From assembly GCA_900540935.1 (NCBI GenBank), contig UQHW01000004.1, positions 1 through 64,000 of the forward strand: a stretch of 64,000 nucleotides of DNA. Direction: 5' to 3'. This stretch comes from an uncultured Collinsella sp. (GTDB lineage Bacteria; Actinomycetota; Coriobacteriia; Coriobacteriales; Coriobacteriaceae). The notes beneath the pieces are model-generated. The model had not been told where the DNA came from. It saw nothing but the letters and a program-made list of their open reading frames with translations, and did no database searches. A program made the translations under genes and the position numbers. Every line of letters begins with the position of its first letter. Position 1 is the stretch's first letter. Shown here one piece after another: positions 7,961-14,871 of this stretch.

Positions 7961-8692
7961 ATGGCAGACATGATCGAGATCAAGCATCTCAACAAGTACT
8001 TTGGCGACCTGCATGTGCTCAAAGATATCAATCTCACCGTCAAGCGCGGCGAGAAGCTCGTAATGATCGGGCCTTCCGGTTCGGGTAAGTCGACGCTCAT
8101 CCGTTGCGTCGATTATCTGGAGGAGCCCACGTCGGGCGAGGTCGTCATCGACGGTACGCCGCTCACCAAAAAGAATCACCTGGAGATGGCTCGCAAGTAT
8201 AGTTCCATGGTGTTTCAGCAGTTCAACCTGTATCCCAACATGACGGTGCTGGGCAACCTGACGCTCGCGCCCATCAAGCTGCAAAAGAAGAGCAAGGAGG
8301 AGGCGACCGAGATCGCCATCGCCGCGCTCAAGCGCGTCGGGATGGCGCATAAGGCCGGCGAATACCCGCAGAATCTCTCGGGTGGTCAGCAGCAGCGCAT
8401 CGCCATCGCCCGCGCCCTGTGCACCAAGCAGCCCATCATCCTGTTTGACGAGCCGACCTCGGCGCTCGACCCCGAGATGGTCCAGGAGGTTCTGGACGTT
8501 ATGATTGAGCTCGCGCAGGAGGACATCACCATGATCTGCGTGACGCACGAGATGGGTTTTGCGCGCCAGGTGGCCGACCGCGTCATCTTTATGGAGGACG
8601 GCCGCATTCTGGAGGAGGGCACGCCCGAGCACTTCTTCGATAACCCCGAGAACCCGCGCTGCCGCGAGTTCCTGTCCAAAATTCTGCACTAG
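7961..8692 (+). CDS. Polar amino-acid ABC transporter, ATP-binding protein (GlnQ/HisP type)
   Basis: This 243-residue nucleotide-binding subunit powers an amino-acid importer. Walker A GPSGSGKST is at about residues 37-45, the Q-loop is FQQFNLYPNMT, the signature LSGGQQQR is near 139-146, and Walker B is ILFDEPTSALDP near 160. The switch histidine is in VTHEMGFARQVADRVIFM, a block typical of the GlnQ family. It is the first gene of a four-gene set: ATPase, binding protein, permease, permease. The specific amino acid cannot be read from the sequence; glutamate/glutamine-type is the common family role. Confidence 0.93.
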   Translation: MADMIEIKHLNKYFGDLHVLKDINLTVKRGEKLVMIGPSGSGKSTLIRCVDYLEEPTSGEVVIDGTPLTKKNHLEMARKYSSMVFQQFNLYPNMTVLGNLTLAPIKLQKKSKEEATEIAIAALKRVGMAHKAGEYPQNLSGGQQQRIAIARALCTKQPIILFDEPTSALDPEMVQEVLDVMIELAQEDITMICVTHEMGFARQVADRVIFMEDGRILEEGTPEHFFDNPENPRCREFLSKILH

Positions 8693-8700
8693 GCGCGGTG

Positions 8701-9576
8701 ATGGACATGACGGATATGACGAGGGCGGCCGTGTCGCGCCGTCACTTTTTGCAGCTGGCGGGCGCCGGCATGCTCGTGCTGACGGGGACCGCGCTTGCCG
8801 GTTGCGGCAACTCCACCAGCGGCGAGGGCTCCGACAAGGGGTCCAAGCTTGCGGCCATCAAGTCGCGTGGCCATCTGAATGCCGGCGTTAAGAAGGACGT
8901 TCCCGGCTATGGCTATTACGACACCGCCAAGGGCCGCTTTGAGGGCATGGAAGTCGATTTGTGCTACCAGATCGCCGCTGCCGTCTTTGGCGTGAGCTAC
9001 AAGGAGGCCCGCGCCCAGGAGCTTGTCGAGTTTACCGACGTAACGCCCAAGACGCGCGGCCCGCTGATCGATAACGGCCAGCTCGATGTGGTCGCGGCGA
9101 CCTACACCATCACCGACGAGCGCAAGAAGAGCTGGGATTTCTCGACGCCGTACCGCACCGACTACGTGGGACTCATGGTCAAGAAGCGTTCGGGCTTTAC
9201 CTCGATTGAGGACCTGGACGGCAAGGTCATCGGCGTGAGCCAGGGTGCTACCACGCAGAGTCTGATTGAGCAGATGATCAAGGACAACGGCTTTAGCTGC
9301 AAGCCCGAGTTTAGGGCCTTTAGCGGCTACCCCATCATCAAGAGTTCGCTCGACGCCGGCAATATCGACGTCTTTGCCATGGACCGCTCCACGCTGGCCG
9401 GCTATATGAACGAGACCGTTGAGTTGCTGCAGCCCGAGGTCAAGTTTGGCGAGCAGGGCTACGGCGTGGCGACTAAGAAGGGCTGCGACCTTTCGGCCGT
9501 GGTCGATCAGGTGATTTGCGATCGCCTGGCCGATGGCTGGCTCGACCAAGAGGTCAAGACCTGGGGTCTTGTATAG
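8701..9576 (+). CDS. Amino-acid ABC transporter substrate-binding lipoprotein
   Basis: The protein (about 291 residues) captures the substrate outside the cell for the ATPase and permeases encoded on either side. The N terminus carries a twin-arginine motif, SRRHFLQLAGAG, followed by a hydrophobic stretch and the lipobox LAGCGN, so it looks like a Tat-exported lipoprotein. The mature part has the periplasmic-binding-protein class 3 pattern: RGHLNAGVKKDVPGYG, FEGMEVDLCYQIAAAVFG, VAATYTITDERKKSWDFSTPY and GVSQGATTQ. Several starts are possible (GTG 8698, ATG 8701, 8707, 8716); I used 8701. It begins within 10 bases of the ATPase stop. Confidence 0.9.
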   Translation: MDMTDMTRAAVSRRHFLQLAGAGMLVLTGTALAGCGNSTSGEGSDKGSKLAAIKSRGHLNAGVKKDVPGYGYYDTAKGRFEGMEVDLCYQIAAAVFGVSYKEARAQELVEFTDVTPKTRGPLIDNGQLDVVAATYTITDERKKSWDFSTPYRTDYVGLMVKKRSGFTSIEDLDGKVIGVSQGATTQSLIEQMIKDNGFSCKPEFRAFSGYPIIKSSLDAGNIDVFAMDRSTLAGYMNETVELLQPEVKFGEQGYGVATKKGCDLSAVVDQVICDRLADGWLDQEVKTWGLV

Positions 9577-9601
9577 GCGCATCGTCCAAGGAAGGAATCA
9601 A

Positions 9602-10348
9602 ATGCTCGAAGGATTATTTGACGCCGACCGTTGGTCGACGACATTTCAAAACATGGGACCCTTCTGGGAGGGCTTTGGCGTGACGCTGCAAGTGGTCGTT
9701 GCCGGCCTGCTGCTGTCGCTGGTGCTGGGTACGCTGCTGGGCGTGTTCTCTACCACCCGTTCGCGTGTACTGCGTGCGATCAGCCGCGTGTACGTGGAGT
9801 TTTACCAGAACACCCCGTTGCCCGTGCAGGTGCTCTTTATGTACATGGCCGGTCCGCAGTTTTTGCAGGCCATAACCGGTGCCGACCAGCCGGTGCGCAT
9901 CGCGCCGTTCGTGCTGGGCTTCTTGGGCGTGGGTTTGTATCACGCGGCCTACATTTCGGAGGTCATCCGCACTGGTATCGAGGCGGTTCCGCGCGGTCAG
10001 ATGGAGGCGGCCCAGAGCCAGGGCTTCACCCGTGCGCAGGCGTACTGGTACATCGTGCTGCCCCAGACATTCAAGATCATTCTGCCGCCGCTGTGTAACC
10101 AGGCGCTCAACTTGGTCAAGAACACGTCGGTGCTGGCGCTTGTGGCCGGCGGCGACCTTATGTACCGTTCCGACAACTTTGTGAGTCTGTACGGTTACCT
10201 GCAGGGATACATCGTCTGCTGCCTTATGTACTTCATCATCTGCTTTCCGCTCGCCATGCTGGTGCAGTGGCTCGAGCGCCGCTCCAAGGAGCGTCCGCGC
10301 GGCGTGAGCCTGGCCGAGCTGGGGCTCGACAACGTAGAGGAGGCCTAG
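9602..10348 (+). CDS. Amino-acid ABC transporter permease (HisM/GlnP family), first
   Basis: The 248-residue membrane subunit has the family signature EAAQSQGFTRAQAYWYIVLPQ (the EAA loop that contacts the ATPase) and the N-terminal block GVTLQVVVAGLLLSLVLGTLLG. FYQNTPLPVQVLFMY is the HisM-type 'RgtPl' equivalent. Five or so membrane spans are visible. The ATG at 9602 follows AAGGAAGGAATCAA, a good Shine-Dalgarno; upstream in-frame codons overlap the preceding gene and are unlikely to be used. It pairs with the next permease to make a heterodimeric channel. Confidence 0.92.
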   Translation: MLEGLFDADRWSTTFQNMGPFWEGFGVTLQVVVAGLLLSLVLGTLLGVFSTTRSRVLRAISRVYVEFYQNTPLPVQVLFMYMAGPQFLQAITGADQPVRIAPFVLGFLGVGLYHAAYISEVIRTGIEAVPRGQMEAAQSQGFTRAQAYWYIVLPQTFKIILPPLCNQALNLVKNTSVLALVAGGDLMYRSDNFVSLYGYLQGYIVCCLMYFIICFPLAMLVQWLERRSKERPRGVSLAELGLDNVEEA

Positions 10349-10351
10349 CGC

Positions 10352-10990
10352 ATGGAAATCTTCAACGCGACCAACCTGCTCTACATTTGGGGCGGCTTTG
10401 TTAAGACCATCGAGATCTCGGCGCTGTCGATCTTTTTCTCGCTCATCTTTGGCACGGTGTTGGCGCTCGTTAAGAGCTATGCGCCCCGCCCGTTCCGTAT
10501 TTTGGTGAGCGCCTATATCGAGCTGTTCCGTTGCACGCCGAACCTGCTGTGGATCCTGTTTATCTACTTTACGGTGCAGGGTTTGGACATTGTGATTTCG
10601 ACCATCGCCTTTACGCTGTTTACCAGCGCTGTTATGGCCGAGATTGTGCGCGGCGGCCTCAACTCGATTCCGCGCGGCCAGTTTGAGGCAGCGCAGAGCC
10701 AGGGCTTTGGCTTCTTTGCCACCATGCGCTACATCATTCTGCCGCAGACGTTTAAGACGATCATTCCGGCGCTGTTTAGCCAGTGCACGACCGTCATCAA
10801 GGACAGCTCGTATCTTTCGGGCATTAACGTGGCCGAGCTCATGTACACGGCAAATGTCGTGATGGCCCATGCGATCGACCTGTCGCAGGTGCTTATGCTC
10901 TACGGCCTGGTGTTTGCGATGTACTTTGTGCTCAACTTTGGTATCTCGCTGCTGGTCCGAGCATATCAACGTCGTATCGTGGCAGCGTAG
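10352..10990 (+). CDS. Amino-acid ABC transporter permease (HisM/GlnP family), second
   Basis: The 212-residue permease starts 4 bases after the stop of its partner. It has the same plan: GFVKTIEISALSIFFSLIFGTVLAL, then LFRCTPNLLWILFIYF and the EAA loop FEAAQSQGFGFFATMRYIILPQ. It is the last gene of the importer operon. The final G of its stop codon is the first base of a long inverted repeat (10990-11097), which may end or protect the transcript. Confidence 0.92.
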   Translation: MEIFNATNLLYIWGGFVKTIEISALSIFFSLIFGTVLALVKSYAPRPFRILVSAYIELFRCTPNLLWILFIYFTVQGLDIVISTIAFTLFTSAVMAEIVRGGLNSIPRGQFEAAQSQGFGFFATMRYIILPQTFKTIIPALFSQCTTVIKDSSYLSGINVAELMYTANVVMAHAIDLSQVLMLYGLVFAMYFVLNFGISLLVRAYQRRIVAA

Positions 10991-11097
10991 TCCTGCTTCC
11001 CCAAGCACGGCACCTTGCCTCTCAATCGTCGCTTGCGTACATTTAGTACGCGGCGCTCCTCTTTCGGGGCAATCTGCCGCACTTGGGAAACCAGGAC
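10990..11097. repeat. Long two-tier inverted repeat (family J) abutting a stop codon
   Basis: The outer arms, 10990-11019 and 11068-11097, each of 30 bases, pair with about six or seven mismatches (GTCCTG at one end, CAGGAC at the other, with CCCAAG and CTTGGG inside). A perfect inner hairpin GCGTAC-ATTTA-GTACGC lies at 11035-11051. The element starts on the last base of the permease TAG. No T-run follows. Confidence 0.65.
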
Positions 11098-11161
11098 GGT
11101 CGTAAGTGACAAAATGGGAATCAGGAATCGCCTATTTCTCATTTGTTAGAAAGGAATCGCG

Positions 11162-11785
11162 ATGAGCGATCTGGTGAACAAGAAGAGTCCTGTGGTCATT
11201 ACCATCGCGCGCGACTTTGGCGCCGAGGGCCACGAGATTGGTCGCATGCTTGCCGACGAGTTGGGGATTCCGCTGTACGACAACGAGCTGCTGGTGCGAG
11301 CGTCGCTGCGCGCGGGCGAGTCGCTCGATAAGATGGCCGCCTATGACGAGCGTCTGGCTGTGGAGAACATGGCGTTTCTGCCCGACCGCTACGATGCGCG
11401 TTCGTACTCGGACAAGTTGTTCCAAAAGATGAGCCAGGTGATTTTGGATCTGGGCGAGACCGAGAGCTGCATTATTGAAGGTCGTCTGTCCGATTACCTG
11501 CTGCGTAACAACCCCAACCACATTGCCGTGTTGGTGACCGCTCCCTTTGAGGACCGCGTCGAGATCGTGCGCAAGAAGCGCGGCCTTAACAAAAAGAAGG
11601 GCGCCAAGCTGGTCAAGCAGCAGCAGAAGGCGCGCGAGGCGTTCTATAAGCGCTATAGTGCCGGAAAGTGGAAGATGACGAGCGGTAAAGACATTGTCGT
11701 CAACCGCGCCAAGCTGGGCCGCGAGGGTTGTAAAGACGTCATCGCCGCCGCCTACCGCTACAAAGTGGCGCAGCTCGAAGGCTAA
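11162..11785 (+). CDS. Cytidylate kinase-like family protein
   Basis: The 207-residue protein matches the cytidylate-kinase-like family, which is distinct from the essential Cmk. The start of the fold reads VVITIARDFGAEGHEIGRMLADELGIPLYDNELL, where the family's P-loop equivalent is GAEGHEIG. Later blocks are CIIEGRLSDYLL and HIAVLVTAPFEDRVEIVRKKRGL. A nucleoside-monophosphate kinase reaction is likely but unproven for this family. A basic tract NKKKGAKLVKQQQKAR occupies the lid region. The ATG follows AGAAAGGAATCGCG. A family A palindrome with a T-rich tail lies 6 bases after the stop and probably serves as its terminator. Confidence 0.8.
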   Translation: MSDLVNKKSPVVITIARDFGAEGHEIGRMLADELGIPLYDNELLVRASLRAGESLDKMAAYDERLAVENMAFLPDRYDARSYSDKLFQKMSQVILDLGETESCIIEGRLSDYLLRNNPNHIAVLVTAPFEDRVEIVRKKRGLNKKKGAKLVKQQQKAREAFYKRYSAGKWKMTSGKDIVVNRAKLGREGCKDVIAAAYRYKVAQLEG

Positions 11786-11791
11786 CCGATC

Positions 11792-11843
11792 AAAAACCAC
11801 CACAAAGGGGACAGGCACCTTTGTGGTGGTTTTTGTTTTAGGC
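11792..11843 (+). repeat. Family A palindrome, copy A1
   Basis: AAAAACCACCACAAAGG pairs with CCTTTGTGGTGGTTTTTG around the loop GGACAGGCA. The 26 bases from CCTTTG to TTTTAGGC (11818-11843) are repeated exactly at 13218-13243, in the same orientation and 1400 bases away. The T-rich tail can act as a terminator for the kinase-like gene. Confidence 0.85.
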
Positions 11844-11956
11844 GGAGAAAGTCAACTGGTTCTGCGGGGGCCGATCACTCAAAGAACTCAAAGATGCTCA
11901 AAATACTAAAAGATTGTAGGGGCATAATTAAGTTGTATGAGTTAAAGGGAGGCTTT

Positions 11957-13072
11957 ATGGCGGCACCGACGGCGTACAGGCAGGCAAATCCATTCACGCC
12001 GATGTTCGGACGTGTACCGGCGTATATGGCCGGCCGTGAGCAAATCATCGATGATATGGTGCTGGCGTTTGAAAATGACGACTCCGATCCCAATCTTTGC
12101 TCGGTTTTCTATGGTGCACGTGGTACAGGTAAAACGGCGCTTTTGGCATATCTGTCGTACCGCGCCCAGCAAGAGGGTTGGATTACAGCGAATGTGACGG
12201 CCTCGGAGGGGATGCTCGAAGACATTTTGCAGCGCCTCAACGAATCAGCCGCCCATCTGATCGAAAAGCCCGCTTCTAGGCGTGTGAACAGTGCCGGCAT
12301 TGCCCCCGTAGGAAGCATGAGCTGGGAAAACATCGATGTTGAATTTGAGGGCGCTAACTGGCGTACTAAGATGAACGCTTTGTTTGCTCAGCTTGAAGCG
12401 ACTGACACCGGGGTGCTTATCGCCGTTGACGAAGTGGATGTATCGTTTGCGCAAATGACGGAGCTTGTTACTACCTACCAGCACTTTGTAAGCGAGAATA
12501 AAAAGGTAGCTTTGCTTATGGCGGGGCTGCCGTTTCGCGTGCTGGCGCTGCTGACGGGGAAATCGACATCGTTTCTTCGTCGCGCGGCTCAACATTCGCT
12601 GGGATCAATTTCACCGACTGAGGTAAAAGAAGCGTTTCGACTAACGATTGAGGACGGCGGCAAGACGATTTCTGATGAGGCGATCGACCTCGCTGCCAAG
12701 GCGATCGATGGCTTTCCATTTATGTTCCAGTTGGTGGGGTATCGGGCATGGAATGCTTCGCGCCAAGCCTCCGAGGTTTCTATTGAGGATGTCGAACGAG
12801 GCGCGAAACTTGCGCAAGAGGAGCTGGAATCGCGAGTTTTCGCTTCAACAGCGGCGGAACTTTCACGAGGGGACCTTGAATTTCTTCGTGCAATGAATCC
12901 GGTTGGGACGACGACCAGGCAAGAGCTGGCAGCGAGGCTTAAGAAGAGTTCCGGTTCGATTTCAACGTATAAAAAGCGTCTGGTAGAGGCTGGGGTAATT
13001 GAAGAGCCTCTACAAGGACGTTTTGAGTTTGCATTGCCAGGCTTTGGCCGATATGTCGCATCGCTTTACTAG
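11957..13072 (+). CDS. AAA-family ATPase with C-terminal winged-helix-like domain
   Basis: The ~371-residue protein has Walker A GARGTGKT (about residues 53-60), Walker B LIAVDEVD (near 155) and a lid region typical of Orc1/Cdc6-like or MalT-like ATPases. The tail (about 308-371: LSRGDLEFLRAMNPVGTTTRQELAARLKKSSGSISTYKKRLVEAGVIEEP) reads as a winged helix. The ATG at 11957 has AAAGGGAGG upstream; extending further upstream has no support. It stands alone, is visibly less GC-rich than its neighbours and is bracketed by family A direct repeats plus one B repeat. Its role is unknown; nearest matches are likely annotated 'ATP-binding protein'. DNA binding is inference from the tail. Confidence 0.8.
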   Translation: MAAPTAYRQANPFTPMFGRVPAYMAGREQIIDDMVLAFENDDSDPNLCSVFYGARGTGKTALLAYLSYRAQQEGWITANVTASEGMLEDILQRLNESAAHLIEKPASRRVNSAGIAPVGSMSWENIDVEFEGANWRTKMNALFAQLEATDTGVLIAVDEVDVSFAQMTELVTTYQHFVSENKKVALLMAGLPFRVLALLTGKSTSFLRRAAQHSLGSISPTEVKEAFRLTIEDGGKTISDEAIDLAAKAIDGFPFMFQLVGYRAWNASRQASEVSIEDVERGAKLAQEELESRVFASTAAELSRGDLEFLRAMNPVGTTTRQELAARLKKSSGSISTYKKRLVEAGVIEEPLQGRFEFALPGFGRYVASLY

Positions 13073-13111
13073 AGGGTCGTTGCTGCGAAGGATCGCTTCG
13101 TGTCCCTTTAC

Positions 13112-13170
13112 TGTCTCGATCTGTAACAATAAGCCTGCTTTTAGGGGCCTATCTGTTACAGACTGAGACA
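13112..13170. repeat. Family B element, copy B1
   Basis: TGTCTCGATCTGTAACA (13112-13128), a 25-base spacer, then TGTTACAGACTGAGACA (13154-13170). The spacer ends partly pair (ATA-GCC with GGC-TAT). Confidence 0.85.
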
Positions 13171-13200
13171 AACTGGCAGAGTGGCCTTCTGCTCCGCTCA

Positions 13201-13243
13201 AACCACCGCAAAGGGGGCCTTTGTGGTGGTTTTTGTTTTAGGC
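13201..13243. repeat. Family A palindrome, copy A2, containing the stop codon of the regulator gene
   Basis: AACCACCGCAAAGG and CCTTTGTGGTGGTT pair around a shortened GGG loop. The 26 bases 13218-13243 match 11818-11843 exactly. On the minus strand the repeat includes the TAA stop (13238-13240) of the membrane-LuxR gene. Confidence 0.85.
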
Positions 13244-14644
13244 AGAGGGGAAGGCTTTGGCGAGACCGGCGCGCGTCTGCGTGTCGGTCTTTTGGTAGAT
13301 AGAGCTCTGGTGGCGCTGTACCATGCGCATCGAGATGCCGAGTTCCTCGGCGACCTGCTTGAGCGGGCGTTCATCCTGGGTCACGGCTATGAGCACGTCG
13401 ACTTCGCGCGGGGTGAGAGCGTGGTTGGCGATGAAGGCCTGGCGTTGCTCCTCGATGGTGGGGGCGGCGAGTGCTTCCTTTGCCAGTTGTTCGCGCTCGC
13501 GCTCCTGCTCGGTTTGGGGCAGGCGAAACAGGCCGGCTGCCACGAATGCCGCGCAGGCGGCGACGAGCAAAACGAGCGCGCCGATCATAATGAGGGCAAC
13601 GTTGTCCGAGGTTACGAGAGCAAGCGAGATGCCCGATGTAGTGAATGCGCATACATTGTTGGCGGCGCGTCCCATGCCGGCCCAGAGGGCGGGCGCATGC
13701 ATGCGCGGTGCCAGCTGTGTAAAGGTGGCGGTAAAGAACGTGACAAAAAAGCCCGAACTCAGATAAAAGACGACAAGGCCCAGGTTGGGATCGGCGCCGG
13801 CCTCCACGGCCAGGATGGAAATGGTCGAGAGCACGGCGATGCCGAGCATGACAAGTCCCATGTAGCGGCGCTCGGCAAGATCAAAGATAAGACCGGCGGC
13901 AAGGCCGCTTGCCGCCAAAAAGAGGCGCGGCCAGGTCTGCACGGCAATGGTGCCGTGGGCGTTGGAGAGTGTGACCACGTTGTCGAGGGTCGAGAACAAG
14001 CAGGCAAGAACTATGACGAGCACGATGCTCCAGCATGCCTGTTTGACGAGGGCATGTGAGGGCTCGGCAAAGGGATTGATGGCGGGGCAGGAGCTCTCAG
14101 CAGCCTTTTGGGGAACGACGATGAGGGCGGAGATGGCGATAGTCGCTGTGCCAAGGACAATAAGCTCTGCGATACCGCCGCAATTGAGCAGGTTGATGGC
14201 GAACTGTATCAGGATGCCCGCGGCATAGGCCGCTCCTGCGCCAGTGGCGAGCTTGGGATCATCCTGGAATGCCAACGAAAAGGCGTGGTGCGCTGCGGCA
14301 CCCAACAGGCCGAGTCCAAAGAACCCCACGCAGCCCAGAATTTCGAGCACAAGCGGGGCCGTAGGGAACTGAATTTGGGTCAGGCCCACGATGACGATAG
14401 GGACGGCGGCGGCGTTGACGGCTGCCAGCGAGTGGCCTTTGCGCTGTGCGAGCCCGAGCAGCGGCGCATATCCGATAAAGCCGATCACGCTGGCGCCGAG
14501 GATGAAGCCCTGCGCAATCACAACACGCTCGGCACCGGTGAGCAGCCCGACATTAATGTCGAATCGAAACTCGGCGGCAAGAAAGACAAAGGTAAAGAGC
14601 GCAAGTGCCAAAAGCGCGTTGATTTTAGGCTTACTCAGATTCAA
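13238..14644 (-). CDS. LuxR-family transcriptional regulator with multi-span membrane domain
   Basis: The 468-residue protein has about 12 membrane spans in the first ~395 residues, looking like a major-facilitator-type fold, and a C-terminal LuxR helix-turn-helix (about 405-465: LTPREVDVLIAVTQDERPLKQVAEELGISMRMVQRH). Such fusions are strongly expanded in Coriobacteriia. The likely job is to bind a ligand at or in the membrane and act directly on transcription without a phosphorelay; the ligand is unknown. It is divergent from the sortase-anchored protein gene, so that gene is a candidate target. The stop codon is part of repeat A2. A start is placed at the ATG before NLSKPKINALLALALFTF. Confidence 0.85.
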   Translation of the reverse strand: MNLSKPKINALLALALFTFVFLAAEFRFDINVGLLTGAERVVIAQGFILGASVIGFIGYAPLLGLAQRKGHSLAAVNAAAVPIVIVGLTQIQFPTAPLVLEILGCVGFFGLGLLGAAAHHAFSLAFQDDPKLATGAGAAYAAGILIQFAINLLNCGGIAELIVLGTATIAISALIVVPQKAAESSCPAINPFAEPSHALVKQACWSIVLVIVLACLFSTLDNVVTLSNAHGTIAVQTWPRLFLAASGLAAGLIFDLAERRYMGLVMLGIAVLSTISILAVEAGADPNLGLVVFYLSSGFFVTFFTATFTQLAPRMHAPALWAGMGRAANNVCAFTTSGISLALVTSDNVALIMIGALVLLVAACAAFVAAGLFRLPQTEQEREREQLAKEALAAPTIEEQRQAFIANHALTPREVDVLIAVTQDERPLKQVAEELGISMRMVQRHQSSIYQKTDTQTRAGLAKAFPSA

Positions 14645-14748
14645 GGACAGTCCTTTGGGTGGACGGAATAGTCGTGTTCTCGATTGTAGCGTCCCTGGGA
14701 CGCGTGTGACGACAACGAAATCATATTGAATTAAACCGCAGGTAGAGA

Positions 14749-14774
14749 CCTAGGTTCGCATCTGCGAACCTAGG
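14749..14774. repeat. Perfect 12-bp palindrome
   Basis: CCTAGGTTCGCA and TGCGAACCTAGG are separated by two bases. Just upstream, AAACCGCAGGTAGA (14735-14748) matches the core of the family D elements at 43 kb. It lies between the divergent regulator and surface-protein genes and could be an operator or a family D remnant. Confidence 0.55.
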
Positions 14775-14810
14775 CATACGGAGTCATTTGGCACATCTTG
14801 GTGGTACAGG

Positions 14811-14845
14811 ACCACCACGAAGGGGACAGGCACCTTTGTGGTGGT
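14811..14845 (+). repeat. Family A palindrome, copy A3
   Basis: ACCACCACGAAGG and CCTTTGTGGTGGT surround GGACAGGCA. It lies 26 bases before the start of the sortase-anchored protein, so a hairpin would form in its leader RNA if transcription begins upstream. Confidence 0.8.
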
Positions 14846-14871
14846 GTAATCCTTCGACCAAGGAGGTCGTT

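Noticed and set aside
13073..13237. A small gene between the AAA ATPase and the LuxR regulator
   Set aside because: The space is filled by repeats B1 and A2; the short frames there have no start signal.
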